Origin: Nocardioides jejuensis
GTDB taxonomy: Bacteria; Actinomycetota; Actinomycetes; Propionibacteriales; Nocardioidaceae
DNA length: 64,000 nucleotides
Assembly (NCBI RefSeq): GCF_004337475.1
Contig: NZ_SJZJ01000010.1
Coordinates: 1-64,000, forward strand
Direction: 5' to 3'
Made by a program: the position numbers and the translations under genes. Under the pieces are notes generated by a model. It had not been told where the DNA came from and did no database searches. It worked only from the letters and a program-made list of their open reading frames with translations. This document shows, in pieces, positions 33,219 through 42,249 of this stretch (position 1 is its first letter; each line of letters begins with the position of its first letter).

Positions 33219-34304
33219 ATGGCCAAGGAGGCGTACGTCGAGGCGGGTGGCCGCGAGGTCAGGATCTCGAGCCCGGACCGGGTGATCTACGAGGCGACCG
33301 AGCACACGCCGCCGATCACGAAGCTCGACGTCGCGCAGTACTTCGCTGCCGTCGGTGACGCGATGCTCGACTGGGTGCGCGATCGCCCGGTCGCGCTCGA
33401 GCGCTGGCCGGGTGGCTGGCGTGAGGGCATGACGCTCTCGGTCGGGCCGATGGGCCAGCAGCAGGGAGACGGCTTCTACTCGAAGCGTCTTCCCAAGGGT
33501 GCTCCCGACTGGCTGGTCACCACGCGGGTGCACAGCCCCAACGGTCGACCCATCGACGAGCTCTGCCTGACGGGCGCCGATCCGATCGTGTGGGCGGCCC
33601 ACATGGGCACGCTGACGTTCCACCCGTGGGCGGTCACGAGCGCCGACCTCGATCACCCCGACGAGCTGCGGATCGACCTCGACCCGCAGCCGGGCACGAC
33701 GTTCACCGACGCGGTCCGGGTGGCCGGTCTGGCGCGCGACCTGCTCGAGGAGCTGGGCCTGACCGGCCTGCCGAAGACCAGCGGCAACCGTGGCGTCCAC
33801 ATCTTCGTGCCGATCCGGCCGCAGTGGACCTTCGAGGAGGTCCGGCACGCCGCGCTGGCGTTCGGCCGCGAGCTGGAGAAGCGCGACGGTGGCGTCACCA
33901 CCGCCTGGTGGAAGGAGGAGCGCGGCGAGCGGATCTTCGTCGACTTCAACCAGAACAACCGCGACCGCACCATCGCCAGCGCCTACTCGCTGCGCCCGCT
34001 GGCGGGTGCGCCCGTGAGCACCCCCGTCACGTGGGACGAGCTCGCGGAGGTCACCGACCCGAAGCAGTTCAACCTCGTCACCGTCCGCGAGCGCGTCGCG
34101 CGCGGCGCCCACCCGTCGTACGCCGGAGGGCCGGGCGACCTGCGCCCGTTGCTTGATCTCTGGGAGGCGGACGGCCGCGAGGCCAACTGGCCGCCGGACT
34201 ACCCGAAGATGCCGGGGGAGCCGCCGCGCGTGCAGCCCTCGAAGAAGGTCGCGGAGCACTGGGACGAGCAGGGCAACCGGATCGAGCAGTCCTCAGCCGA
34301 GTGA
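33219..34304 (+). CDS. ligD: LigD polymerase domain protein (stand-alone)
   Basis: This 361-residue archaeo-eukaryotic primase-type polymerase is encoded here without ligase or nuclease domains. Motif RIDLDPQPG holds the metal-binding Asp pair, with the SGNRGVHIFVPI and DFNQNNRDRTIASAYS segments typical of LigD-Pol. It fills gaps and adds nucleotides at DNA double-strand breaks, working with Ku and a ligase. No Ku gene is in the window; an ATP-dependent ligase lies at 36977. The start is ATG 33219. Its 3' end overlaps the convergent tetR gene by 12 bp. Confidence 0.93.
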   Translation: MAKEAYVEAGGREVRISSPDRVIYEATEHTPPITKLDVAQYFAAVGDAMLDWVRDRPVALERWPGGWREGMTLSVGPMGQQQGDGFYSKRLPKGAPDWLVTTRVHSPNGRPIDELCLTGADPIVWAAHMGTLTFHPWAVTSADLDHPDELRIDLDPQPGTTFTDAVRVAGLARDLLEELGLTGLPKTSGNRGVHIFVPIRPQWTFEEVRHAALAFGRELEKRDGGVTTAWWKEERGERIFVDFNQNNRDRTIASAYSLRPLAGAPVSTPVTWDELAEVTDPKQFNLVTVRERVARGAHPSYAGGPGDLRPLLDLWEADGREANWPPDYPKMPGEPPRVQPSKKVAEHWDEQGNRIEQSSAE

Positions 34305-34919
34305 GTCGAGGATCGGGCCGAGCCCGCGCCAGACGGTGTCCATGTGGAGCTCGACGATCTCCTCGAGGCTGACCTCGGGGTGGTGCTGCCACCAGCGGGT
34401 CAGCGCCTCGCCGGCGCCGGAGATGGCGTGGGCGTAGGCGTTCGCCCGCAGGGCCGGCTCCTCGGGCGCGGCGGCCGAGACGAGCAGGGCGATCTTCTCC
34501 GACGTCTCGAACCGCTGCCGGGTCGCCTCCTCGGCGACCGCGCCGGCTACGGCCGTGCCGCCACCGAAGAGGAGCTCCCACAGGTGCATGTGGTCGCGGA
34601 CGAAGTGGAAGTAGCCCTCGATGCCGCCGCGGAGCTGCTCCTCCGGCGAGGCGTCAGCCGGGACGCGGTCGATGATCGCCGCGTCGAGGGCGGCCCGGGC
34701 GCGGGTCAGGACCTCGAGGTAGAGGGCGTCCTTGTCCCGGAAGTAGTGGTAGATCAGCGGCCGGGTGATGCCGGCGTGGGCAGCGATGTCCTCGAGCGAG
34801 GTGCCCTGGTAGCCGTTCTCGATGAAGACCTCGGCCGCAGTCTCGACGATCTGGCTGCGCCGGTCCTCCGCGGAGAGCCGTCGACGGCTTCCGGTGGGGG
34901 AAAGGATTCGCTCGGCCAC
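34293..34919 (-). CDS. TetR/AcrR family transcriptional regulator
   Basis: This 208-residue TetR regulator has its HTH at about residues 35-62 (SLEDIAAHAGITRPLIYHYF) and a helical effector domain. It starts at GTG 34919. It is divergent from a secreted lipase gene; the 99-bp gap contains a GTTGAC-N6-GTCAAC palindrome (34951-34968) that is a likely operator. It probably controls the lipase, with a fatty acid or related ligand as inducer; the ligand is inferred. Confidence 0.9.
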   Translation of the reverse strand: MAERILSPTGSRRRLSAEDRRSQIVETAAEVFIENGYQGTSLEDIAAHAGITRPLIYHYFRDKDALYLEVLTRARAALDAAIIDRVPADASPEEQLRGGIEGYFHFVRDHMHLWELLFGGGTAVAGAVAEEATRQRFETSEKIALLVSAAAPEEPALRANAYAHAISGAGEALTRWWQHHPEVSLEEIVELHMDTVWRGLGPILDSLG

Positions 34920-34950
34920 GGGGTCGGATTCTAGGCCTGGCCCATTGACA

Positions 34951-34968
34951 GTTGACACTCTCGTCAAC
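34951..34968. promoter_or_regulatory. Candidate TetR operator upstream of the lipase
   Basis: Perfect inverted repeat GTTGAC-N6-GTCAAC lies midway between the divergent tetR and lipase genes. TTGACA immediately upstream (34945-34950) could be the -35 box of the lipase promoter, but no good -10 follows. Confidence 0.55.
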
Positions 34969-35018
34969 AAGAGTGCCCCGGATGTCGTGACGCGCACGAC
35001 ACAACGTGTGGAGGCGAC

Positions 35019-36338
35019 ATGCAGGGACGGGCGACGCGGCGTACGGGCATCGGATCGGTGCTGACGGCGATCCTCATGATGCTGGCGCCGCTGCTGCTTC
35101 CGGCGCCGGCCACGGCGGCCGCGGTGCCGGACCCGTTCTTCAGCTACACCGGCACCAAGCCGCTCGCGGACTACGCCCCCGGCGCGATCCTCAAGACGCG
35201 CACGATCCCCTACTCGCTCGCGGGGATCCCGCTCCCGGTCCAGGTGAAGCAGATCGTCTTCCGCACGACGAACCAGCGTGGCCGCGCGGCCGCCGGCGTG
35301 ACGTCCGTGCTCGAGCCGATCACCGGCCAGACCTCGAAGGTCATCGGCTACCAGTCGTTCTACGACTCGCTCAACCCCGAGGACGGCCCGTCGCGCGCGA
35401 TCGCCGGCGGCACCAACCCCGGCGGCCTCGCGGCCCACTTCGAGACCGCGATGATGACGCAGTTCCTGCTCCAGGGCTATGCGATCGTCATCGCTGACAC
35501 CCAGGGGCCGACGGCCGACTTCGCCGCCGGCCCCGAGTACGGCATGGTCACGCTCGACTCGATGCGCGCCGCGCTGAAGGCGACCGGCACCGGTATCGCG
35601 CCCGGCGCCAAGGCCGGCCTGATCGGCTACTCGGGCGGTGCGATCGCCACCAACTGGGCCTCCGTGATCGCTCCGTCGTACGCGCCGGACATCAACAAGC
35701 GCCTCGTCGGCGCCGCCGAGGGCGGCGTCCTGGTGCGCCCGTCGGCCAACCTGAAGTACGTCGACGGCAGCCTGGTGTGGGCGGGCGTCATGCCGATGGC
35801 GGTCATCGGCGTCTCGCGTGGCTTCGGCATCGACCTCACGCCGTACCTCAGCGATTACGGCAAGCAGGTCGTGGCGAAGCTCGACAAGGCCCCGATCACC
35901 CAGGTTCTCGGCCAGTACCCGGGCCTGACCTGGAAGAAGCTGGTGAAGCCTGCGTACGTCGACCCGGCGTCGATCCCGATCTTCGTCTCCACCGTCGACA
36001 AGCTGAACCTCGGCACGCGACCGAACCCGACGATCCCGATGTTCATCGGTCAGGGCACGCTGGGCGAGGCCGAGGGCACCCTGGCCAGCAAGGCCGGCCT
36101 CGGCTCGGGCGACGGCGTGATGCTCGCCGGTGACGTCCGCTCGCTCGCGCGGAAGTACTGCGCGGCCGGTGTGCGGGTCGTGCACCACGAGTACCCGCTC
36201 AGCCACTTCACCTCGGTGCCGGTCTGGCTGCCGCAGGCGACCTCGTGGCTGACTGCCCGCTTCGGCGCGACCCAGGCGCCGACGAACTGCTCGACCATCA
36301 AGGCCGGCAACCCGCTGACGCCGCTCAAGGCGGCCTGA
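35019..36338 (+). CDS. Secreted lipase (secretory lipase family)
   Basis: This 439-residue secreted alpha/beta hydrolase has a signal peptide ending ATA/AAV (about residue 34). The nucleophile elbow is GYSGG (Ser in the LIGYSGGAIATNW segment), and the catalytic Asp/His are expected near the C-terminus (HHEYPLSHF contains candidate His). The family includes Candida and actinobacterial extracellular lipases that hydrolyse triacylglycerols. It starts at ATG 35019, with GGAGGCG 3 to 9 nt before the start. It is regulated by the divergent TetR, if the operator call is right. Confidence 0.92.
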   Translation: MQGRATRRTGIGSVLTAILMMLAPLLLPAPATAAAVPDPFFSYTGTKPLADYAPGAILKTRTIPYSLAGIPLPVQVKQIVFRTTNQRGRAAAGVTSVLEPITGQTSKVIGYQSFYDSLNPEDGPSRAIAGGTNPGGLAAHFETAMMTQFLLQGYAIVIADTQGPTADFAAGPEYGMVTLDSMRAALKATGTGIAPGAKAGLIGYSGGAIATNWASVIAPSYAPDINKRLVGAAEGGVLVRPSANLKYVDGSLVWAGVMPMAVIGVSRGFGIDLTPYLSDYGKQVVAKLDKAPITQVLGQYPGLTWKKLVKPAYVDPASIPIFVSTVDKLNLGTRPNPTIPMFIGQGTLGEAEGTLASKAGLGSGDGVMLAGDVRSLARKYCAAGVRVVHHEYPLSHFTSVPVWLPQATSWLTARFGATQAPTNCSTIKAGNPLTPLKAA

Positions 36339-36356
36339 CCGGGCTGGTCGAGGGCG

Positions 36357-36914
36357 TCAGACGCCGCTGATGCCCTCGCCTCCCCCGGCGGACTGCTCGA
36401 CGATCGACTCGTGCTCGAGCAGGTGCAGGACGGGCACGTCGAGCTTGCGGCGGGCCTTCGACGTCCAGTCGAGGTGGAAGAACTCCGCGACCAGGTGGGG
36501 TCGGGTCAGGATGATCGCCTCGCGACCGTCGGTCGTGGTGATCGCGGAGACGAGCGCGCTGATCGGCGGCTCCTCGACCGTCGTGCCCTCGGCCTCGACG
36601 CCGCCGGCGCGCAAGAGCTCCAGGCTGGTCGCGAGCGCGTCCTTCGAGCGCTGCAGGCACTCCTCGCGGACCTCGGCGATGTCGAGGTCGGAGTAGGCGT
36701 ACGACGGGATCGCGACGTTCTCTCCGGCGCCAAGCGCACCGAGGGTCGCCTCGACGCGGGCTGCGGCGTCCTCGACGGGGATGAGCACGTGATACTTCAC
36801 CCGCTGGTCGGTCTCCAGCTCCTCGTGGAGCGCGATCACCTCCTGCGCGTCCACCTCGGAGAGGGCCTGCTCGGCGAGCAGCACCACGTCGTACGTCGGT
36901 CCGGTTGCAGCCAT
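36357..36914 (-). CDS. Uncharacterised alpha/beta protein (universal-stress-like)
   Basis: This 185-residue cytosolic protein has alternating strands and helices (YDVVLLAEQAL, VKYHVLIPVED, ISALVSAITTTDGREAIILT). The pattern recalls the universal stress protein fold, but the ATP-binding G-x2-G-x9-G motif is not seen. It starts at ATG 36914, with GGAGG in the upstream ribosome site. Function is unknown. It converges with the lipase gene, with an 18-bp gap. Confidence 0.78.
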   Translation of the reverse strand: MAATGPTYDVVLLAEQALSEVDAQEVIALHEELETDQRVKYHVLIPVEDAAARVEATLGALGAGENVAIPSYAYSDLDIAEVREECLQRSKDALATSLELLRAGGVEAEGTTVEEPPISALVSAITTTDGREAIILTRPHLVAEFFHLDWTSKARRKLDVPVLHLLEHESIVEQSAGGGEGISGV

Positions 36915-36976
36915 GTCGATCGCCTCCTGCTTCCACTCTAGGGCGGGGCCGGTCCCGCGGACAGGGGTCGGACGGC

Positions 36977-38110
<1,134 letters not shown>

Positions 38111-38166
38111 GGCGTCGAGCCTAGGGCCCGGCGCCGACAGCGGGGGAGCGTGGCGTTTCGACCTTT

Positions 38167-38210
38167 CATTAAAAGTCGAGTAACTTGGTTTGGAAACAAT
38201 GCAAAGGAGT
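38167..38210 (+). promoter_or_regulatory. AT-rich promoter with the AAAGTCGAGTWA motif (copy 3)
   Basis: CATTAAAAGTCGAGTAACTT begins at 38167 in the 105-bp divergent gap between the DNA ligase and cytidylyltransferase genes. AACAAT (38195-38200) is a possible -10, and AAAGGAG (38203-38209) is the ribosome site. Confidence 0.5.
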
Positions 38211-38215
38211 TCGCC

Positions 38216-38647
38216 GTGGGTCCGCTCATCGGTTACGTCCCGGGGGTCTACGACCTCTTCCACGTGGGTCACCTCAACCTGCTGCGCCAGGCGCGCGAGC
38301 AGTGCGATGTGCTCGTGGCCGGCGTCGTCACCGACGAGATGTGCGAGCTGGCCAAGGGCGTGACGCCGACGGTCCCGCTCGCCGAGCGTCTGGCGATCGT
38401 CGACGCGATCGGCATCGTCGACGCGGTCTACGCGGAGGACACGCCCTCGAAGGCCGACGCCCACGCGGTCGTCGGCTTCCACCGGATCTTCAAGGGCGAC
38501 GACTGGCGCGGCACCGACAAGGGCGACCGGCTCGAGCGGCAGATGGGGCTGCTCGGTGTCGAGGTCGTCTACTTCCCCTACTCGCTGCAGACCTCGTCGA
38601 CCGCCTTGCGCCGCGCGCTCAAGCTGCGCGACGGGCGTGCGTCATGA
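38216..38647 (+). CDS. Glycerol-3-phosphate cytidylyltransferase-like nucleotidyltransferase
   Basis: This 143-residue cytidylyltransferase has HVGH at residues 16-19 and the C-terminal TSST motif in place of ISTT. The family (TagD, and choline- or ethanolamine-phosphate types) joins CTP with a phosphorylated alcohol to give a CDP-activated unit for teichoic acids or other surface polymers. It starts at GTG 38216, with AAAGGAG 6 nt upstream. It overlaps the LicD-fusion gene by 4 bp, so the two work together. The substrate may be glycerol-3-phosphate or phosphocholine; this cannot be told from sequence. Confidence 0.9.
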   Translation: MGPLIGYVPGVYDLFHVGHLNLLRQAREQCDVLVAGVVTDEMCELAKGVTPTVPLAERLAIVDAIGIVDAVYAEDTPSKADAHAVVGFHRIFKGDDWRGTDKGDRLERQMGLLGVEVVYFPYSLQTSSTALRRALKLRDGRAS

Positions 38648-40227
38648 CGGTCAGCGTCGACGCCGACGGCCTCGCGGTCCTCGACCCGGACCTGCTGGCG
38701 ATCCCGCTACTGGTCTCGTTCGACGGCGCGTGGGTCTGGTCGACGACGCCCGCACGCGACGGCGTACGACGGGTCGGTGGGGGCATCGTGGTGCCGTGGC
38801 CGCCGGCCCTGACGGCGTACCTGGATGGTCGGACGCAGGTCGAGGTGGCCCGCACCGACGGCTCCGTCGTGTACGACGCCGAGCTGGTGCTGGGCTCCGG
38901 GGAGGGCCGGATCAGCGTCGTCGACGCCTCCGGTCACCCGCTGTCGATCGACAAGGTCGGCCACCTGACGCGGGCGTTCGCCGAGACCTCTGACGGCGTT
39001 CGCGAGGAGATCCTCGTCGGCACGCAGAAGGCGCTGGCGGACCTGCGTGACCTGGCCGGTGTCGAGGCCTACCTCAACTACGGGGCGCTGCTTGGTGCCG
39101 TGCGCGACGGCCGCATGCTCGGCCACGACAGCGACACCGACGTCTGCTACCTCTCGGCGTTCCATGAGCCCGTCGACATCATCCGCGAGTCCTACCGGGT
39201 GGAGCGCGTGATGCGCGACCGCGGCTGGGACGTGCTCCGGATGTCCGGCGGCGACATCAAGCTGCTGCTGCCGCTCAGCGACGGCCGGGTCTGCCACATC
39301 GACGTCTTCGTCGCCTTCCATGCGGTCGGGCGCTTCTTCCAGCTCGGCAACAGGAGTGGGCAGCTCCTGCGGGAGAGCATCCTTCCGGTCTCGACGATCA
39401 CGCTGCAGGGCCATGAGTTCCCGGCTCCCGCGGACCCGGAGGCGATGCTCGCCTTCATCTACGGGCCGGGCTGGCGGGTCCCCGACCCGTCGTTCCGCTA
39501 TGCCGATCCGCGCGACGGGATCCGCCGGCTGGACGGCTGGCTGCGCGGCTTCCGCACCGAGATGCCGGCGTGGTCGGAGCACCACCTGGCGCACCTCGGA
39601 CAGCGGGAGACGCCGTCCGAGTTCGGTCAGGTCGTCGCCGGCCGGCTGCCGGCCGACGCCCTGGTCGTGGACCTCGGGGCCGGGCGGGGGAGGGATGCAC
39701 TGCACTTCGCGCGACGGGGGCACGAGGTGCGTGCCTACGACTTCTCCCGCCCGGCAGTCCAGGCCGTACGCCGCCGTGCCCGACGCGCGGGTCTGCCGGT
39801 CACGCCCGAACGGCTGATCCTCGACGAGCTCCGCTTCGTCGCGTCGATCGGCGCCCAGCTCGCCCGGCTCCGCCCCGAGCTCTACTCGCGCCAGCTCGTC
39901 GGCTGCCTCACCCCGCACGCCCGCGCCCATCTCTGGCGGCTCGCCCGGATGGCGACCGCCGGTGGCGGCGCCTTCCACCTGGAGTACGCCGCCACCGGGC
40001 CGGACCGGCTGCCCGCTCCCGGCCCGGGCCGACTGGTCCGCCGCCTCGACCCCGACCTCGTCGCCCGGGAGATCGCCGCCTCGGGCGGCGTCATCGACGA
40101 CCACCAGCTCCTCGCCACCGGTGAGGACCCGCGGGTCGCGCGGCTGCAGGTGCGGTGGCCCCGCGGCGTACGAGATCTGTCCGACCTGTCCGTCCTCGAG
40201 GAGGAGTCCCATGTCCGAGTTCACTGA
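38644..40227 (+). CDS. LicD-like nucleotidyltransferase-fold protein fused to a SAM-dependent methyltransferase
   Basis: This 527-residue protein has three parts. The N-terminal about 115 residues have no known domain. Then comes a LicD-family region with GALLGAVRDGRMLGHDSDTD at 147-166, which holds the acidic pair of the fold that transfers phosphocholine or similar units to glycans. A C-terminal class I methyltransferase carries VDLGAGRGRD at 342-351. The upstream cytidylyltransferase would make the CDP-substrate. A combined transfer and methylation of a surface glycan is inferred. This fusion is not one I recognise as standard. Confidence 0.82.
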   Translation: MTVSVDADGLAVLDPDLLAIPLLVSFDGAWVWSTTPARDGVRRVGGGIVVPWPPALTAYLDGRTQVEVARTDGSVVYDAELVLGSGEGRISVVDASGHPLSIDKVGHLTRAFAETSDGVREEILVGTQKALADLRDLAGVEAYLNYGALLGAVRDGRMLGHDSDTDVCYLSAFHEPVDIIRESYRVERVMRDRGWDVLRMSGGDIKLLLPLSDGRVCHIDVFVAFHAVGRFFQLGNRSGQLLRESILPVSTITLQGHEFPAPADPEAMLAFIYGPGWRVPDPSFRYADPRDGIRRLDGWLRGFRTEMPAWSEHHLAHLGQRETPSEFGQVVAGRLPADALVVDLGAGRGRDALHFARRGHEVRAYDFSRPAVQAVRRRARRAGLPVTPERLILDELRFVASIGAQLARLRPELYSRQLVGCLTPHARAHLWRLARMATAGGGAFHLEYAATGPDRLPAPGPGRLVRRLDPDLVAREIAASGGVIDDHQLLATGEDPRVARLQVRWPRGVRDLSDLSVLEEESHVRVH

Positions 40228-40471
40228 TCGTGCCCGCGGCAAGGCCCGCTCGGCCGCCCGTCGCGCCCGTGACCGCTACCAGGCGGTCCAGTCGAGCCGC
40301 GTCGTCGAGGTGCGCCTGCGCGCCCTCGAGGACGAGGCGCAGGAGGCACGTCAGCTGCAGCGCCGCGTGGCGGAGCTGACCGATGTGGTGACCGAGCTGC
40401 TGATCCCGATCCACCTGCGCGACGACGCGCGGGTGGAGGAGGTATTGGAGCGCTACCGCGCCCGCCTCTGA
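40211..40471 (+). CDS. Small coiled-coil protein (DUF6752-like)
   Basis: This 86-residue, highly charged protein has a basic N-terminal tail (RARGKARSAARRARDR) and a Leu/Glu/Gln-rich helix that likely forms a coiled coil (residues 35-65). It resembles DUF6752 proteins of Nocardioides-type genomes. It overlaps the fusion gene by 17 bp in another frame and probably is translated with it. An interaction or scaffold role with the envelope-decorating enzymes is inferred only. Confidence 0.78.
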   Translation: MSEFTDRARGKARSAARRARDRYQAVQSSRVVEVRLRALEDEAQEARQLQRRVAELTDVVTELLIPIHLRDDARVEEVLERYRARL

Positions 40472-40495
40472 TGACGTGTTGGCTACGGTGAGGCC

Positions 40496-40936
40496 GTGGC
40501 CAGCGTCGTCCAGCACAGCGTCGAGATCGATGCACCCGTCTCCGTCGTCTTCGCCTACGTCGACGACCACGAGCGCACCAAGGACTGGATGTACGGGCTC
40601 CACGAGATCCGGCCGGTCACCGAGGAGACGCACGGCGTCGGGGCGACGTACGACGGCGTGATGAAGCTCGGCGTCACGCTCACCTCGCGGATCCGGTGCT
40701 CCGCCTGGGTGCAGGACGAGCTGCTCGAGATCGAGTCCGTGAGCGGCATCCGCAACACCCAGCGGTGGACGTTCACCGACCTCGGCGACGGACGGACCCG
40801 GCTGGAGGCATGGATCAGCTACACGCTGCCGGGCGGACCGGCCGGCAAGGCGATCGCCGCAGCCGTGAAGCCCGTCATCGGGATCGCGATCCGGCACACG
40901 AGCGAGGCCCTGGTCCACGCGATCGAAGGCCTCTGA
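40496..40936 (+). CDS. SRPBCC (START-like) family protein
   Basis: This 146-residue protein has the START-like fold: an N-terminal strand-helix with VVQHSVEIDAPVSVVFAYV, a long C-terminal helix, and a pocket that binds a hydrophobic ligand. Actinobacterial members are often polyketide cyclase-like or lipid-binding. The GTG at 40496 matches the usual family N-terminus; no strong ribosome site decides it. It is the last gene before the tRNA gene. Confidence 0.85.
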   Translation: MASVVQHSVEIDAPVSVVFAYVDDHERTKDWMYGLHEIRPVTEETHGVGATYDGVMKLGVTLTSRIRCSAWVQDELLEIESVSGIRNTQRWTFTDLGDGRTRLEAWISYTLPGGPAGKAIAAAVKPVIGIAIRHTSEALVHAIEGL

Positions 40937-40978
40937 GTGCGCACTGCGGCGACCGGGGTCCTAGGGTTGGACCCGCTT

Positions 40979-41057
40979 TCCCCAGTTGGTCTGCCGGTAG
41001 GGCCCGCCTGACTTTGAATCAGGACAAGCGACGCAGGTTCGACTCCTGCCTGGGGAG
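40979..41057 (+). tRNA. tRNA-Gln (anticodon TTG)
   Basis: The acceptor stem pairs TCCCCAG (40979-40985) with CTGGGGA (41050-41056), with discriminator G. The anticodon stem CCTGA/TCAGG encloses loop CTTTGAA with anticodon TTG at 41014-41016, and the T-arm is GCAGG TTCGACT CCTGC. The D-stem is GGTC/GGCC with one wobble, and the variable loop is about 9 nt, longer than usual for a class I tRNA. No CCA is encoded. Synteny near glmU agrees with a tRNA-Gln, which I recall in that place in other actinobacteria. Confidence 0.85.
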
Positions 41058-41063
41058 CCGAAA

Positions 41064-41104
41064 CGCCGACGGGCCCGGAGCATGTGCTCCGGGCCCGTCT
41101 GGCG
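41064..41104. terminator. Terminator hairpin after tRNA-Gln
   Basis: A perfect 15-bp inner stem (41068-41082 with 41085-41099) plus 4 outer pairs. It follows the tRNA by 7 nt, before the convergent membrane protein gene. No U-tract. Confidence 0.7.
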
Positions 41105-41140
41105 TGATGTGGTCGCGCGCTGCGTCAGGCGGCCGCTGGG

Positions 41141-42193
41141 TCAGGCGCCCGACGTCGCGCGACCGGCGAGGGCGTTGCGGGCCAGGACGATCAGCAGGCC
41201 CACCGAGGCGAACGCCGCGAGCACCAGCAGCGGCAGGCCGTCGGAGGCGTCGGGGAAGTAGAGCCGGTCCCGGACGAACGACGCTCCGGCGCCGGGAGGA
41301 AGGAGGCGGCCGATCGTCCGTCCCGCGTGCGGCAGCATCTCGGGCGCGATGGAGGAGCCCGAGATGATCAGGCCGAGGGTGAAGTAGAGGGCACCGATGA
41401 GCGCACCGGCGCGGCCGAAGAGCGCCACAGCAGCCGCGGTGGAGGCGGTGATCGCCAGCGAGACCAGCGAGAACGCGACGAAGAGGCCGCCGTGGTCGGC
41501 TCCCTTGCCGACGCCGTAGAACGACATCGCGAGCAGGGCAACACCGCCCGACAGCAGGGCGTAGACGACCAGCAGGGCAGCGTGCCCGATGCCCCGCATG
41601 GCCGACCTGCCCACGCGCTTGCCGAGCTGGCCCAGCGCCATGGAGGCGATCGAGGCGCCCAGGCTGAGCGCCTGGATCAGGAAGCCGAGGGAGCTGCCGG
41701 AGCTGTCCTCCTTCGGCAGCGGGACGAGGTCGACGATGGTCGGCGTCTGCGCCAGCTGCGCGGCGGTCGCTGCGGGAACCGGCCGTCCTGCGGCGGTGAC
41801 CTGGCTGGCGGACGCGCCGATCCGGCGTTCGAACTCCTGGGTGTACATCGCCTTGAGCAGGTTGGCGACGGCCGGCGACGCGGCCGAGGCGACGTACAGC
41901 GTCGGGCCCTTCGCGTCGTGCACGTAGCCGCCGTACGCCTTGCGCTCCTTGATCGCCGCGGTCAGGGATTCAGCGGAGGAGTACTGCTCCACGCTGAAGG
42001 AGCCGTCCTTCTCCAGCGGCGGGATGATTGCGGCGCGCTCCTCGGCGGGGGCGGAGATGCCGACCGGAAGGTGGTGCGGCTTCGGAGCGTGGGCCATCGC
42101 CAGGTAGTAGCAGCCGAGCAGCAGCTGGATCGCGGCTCCGGCGAGCGCGACCGCGAGGCCGAGCTTCGACAGCGTGCGGCGTTGGTGGTTCAT
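41141..42193 (-). CDS. YhgE/Pip-like integral membrane protein
   Basis: This 350-residue membrane protein has one N-terminal helix (about 12-32), a large extracytoplasmic domain (about 35-165) and then five to six C-terminal helices. This is the topology of YhgE/Pip and related ABC-2-type membrane proteins, some of which take part in export or host and phage contact. It starts at ATG 42193, with GGAAGGAG upstream. No partner ATPase gene is adjacent. Function is not assigned. Confidence 0.75.
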   Translation of the reverse strand: MNHQRRTLSKLGLAVALAGAAIQLLLGCYYLAMAHAPKPHHLPVGISAPAEERAAIIPPLEKDGSFSVEQYSSAESLTAAIKERKAYGGYVHDAKGPTLYVASAASPAVANLLKAMYTQEFERRIGASASQVTAAGRPVPAATAAQLAQTPTIVDLVPLPKEDSSGSSLGFLIQALSLGASIASMALGQLGKRVGRSAMRGIGHAALLVVYALLSGGVALLAMSFYGVGKGADHGGLFVAFSLVSLAITASTAAAVALFGRAGALIGALYFTLGLIISGSSIAPEMLPHAGRTIGRLLPPGAGASFVRDRLYFPDASDGLPLLVLAAFASVGLLIVLARNALAGRATSGA

Positions 42194-42249
42194 GAGGCTC
42201 CTTCCGGGCGAGCGTCGCCCGACGCCCGCCAGCAAGGTAGCGCCCCCGC

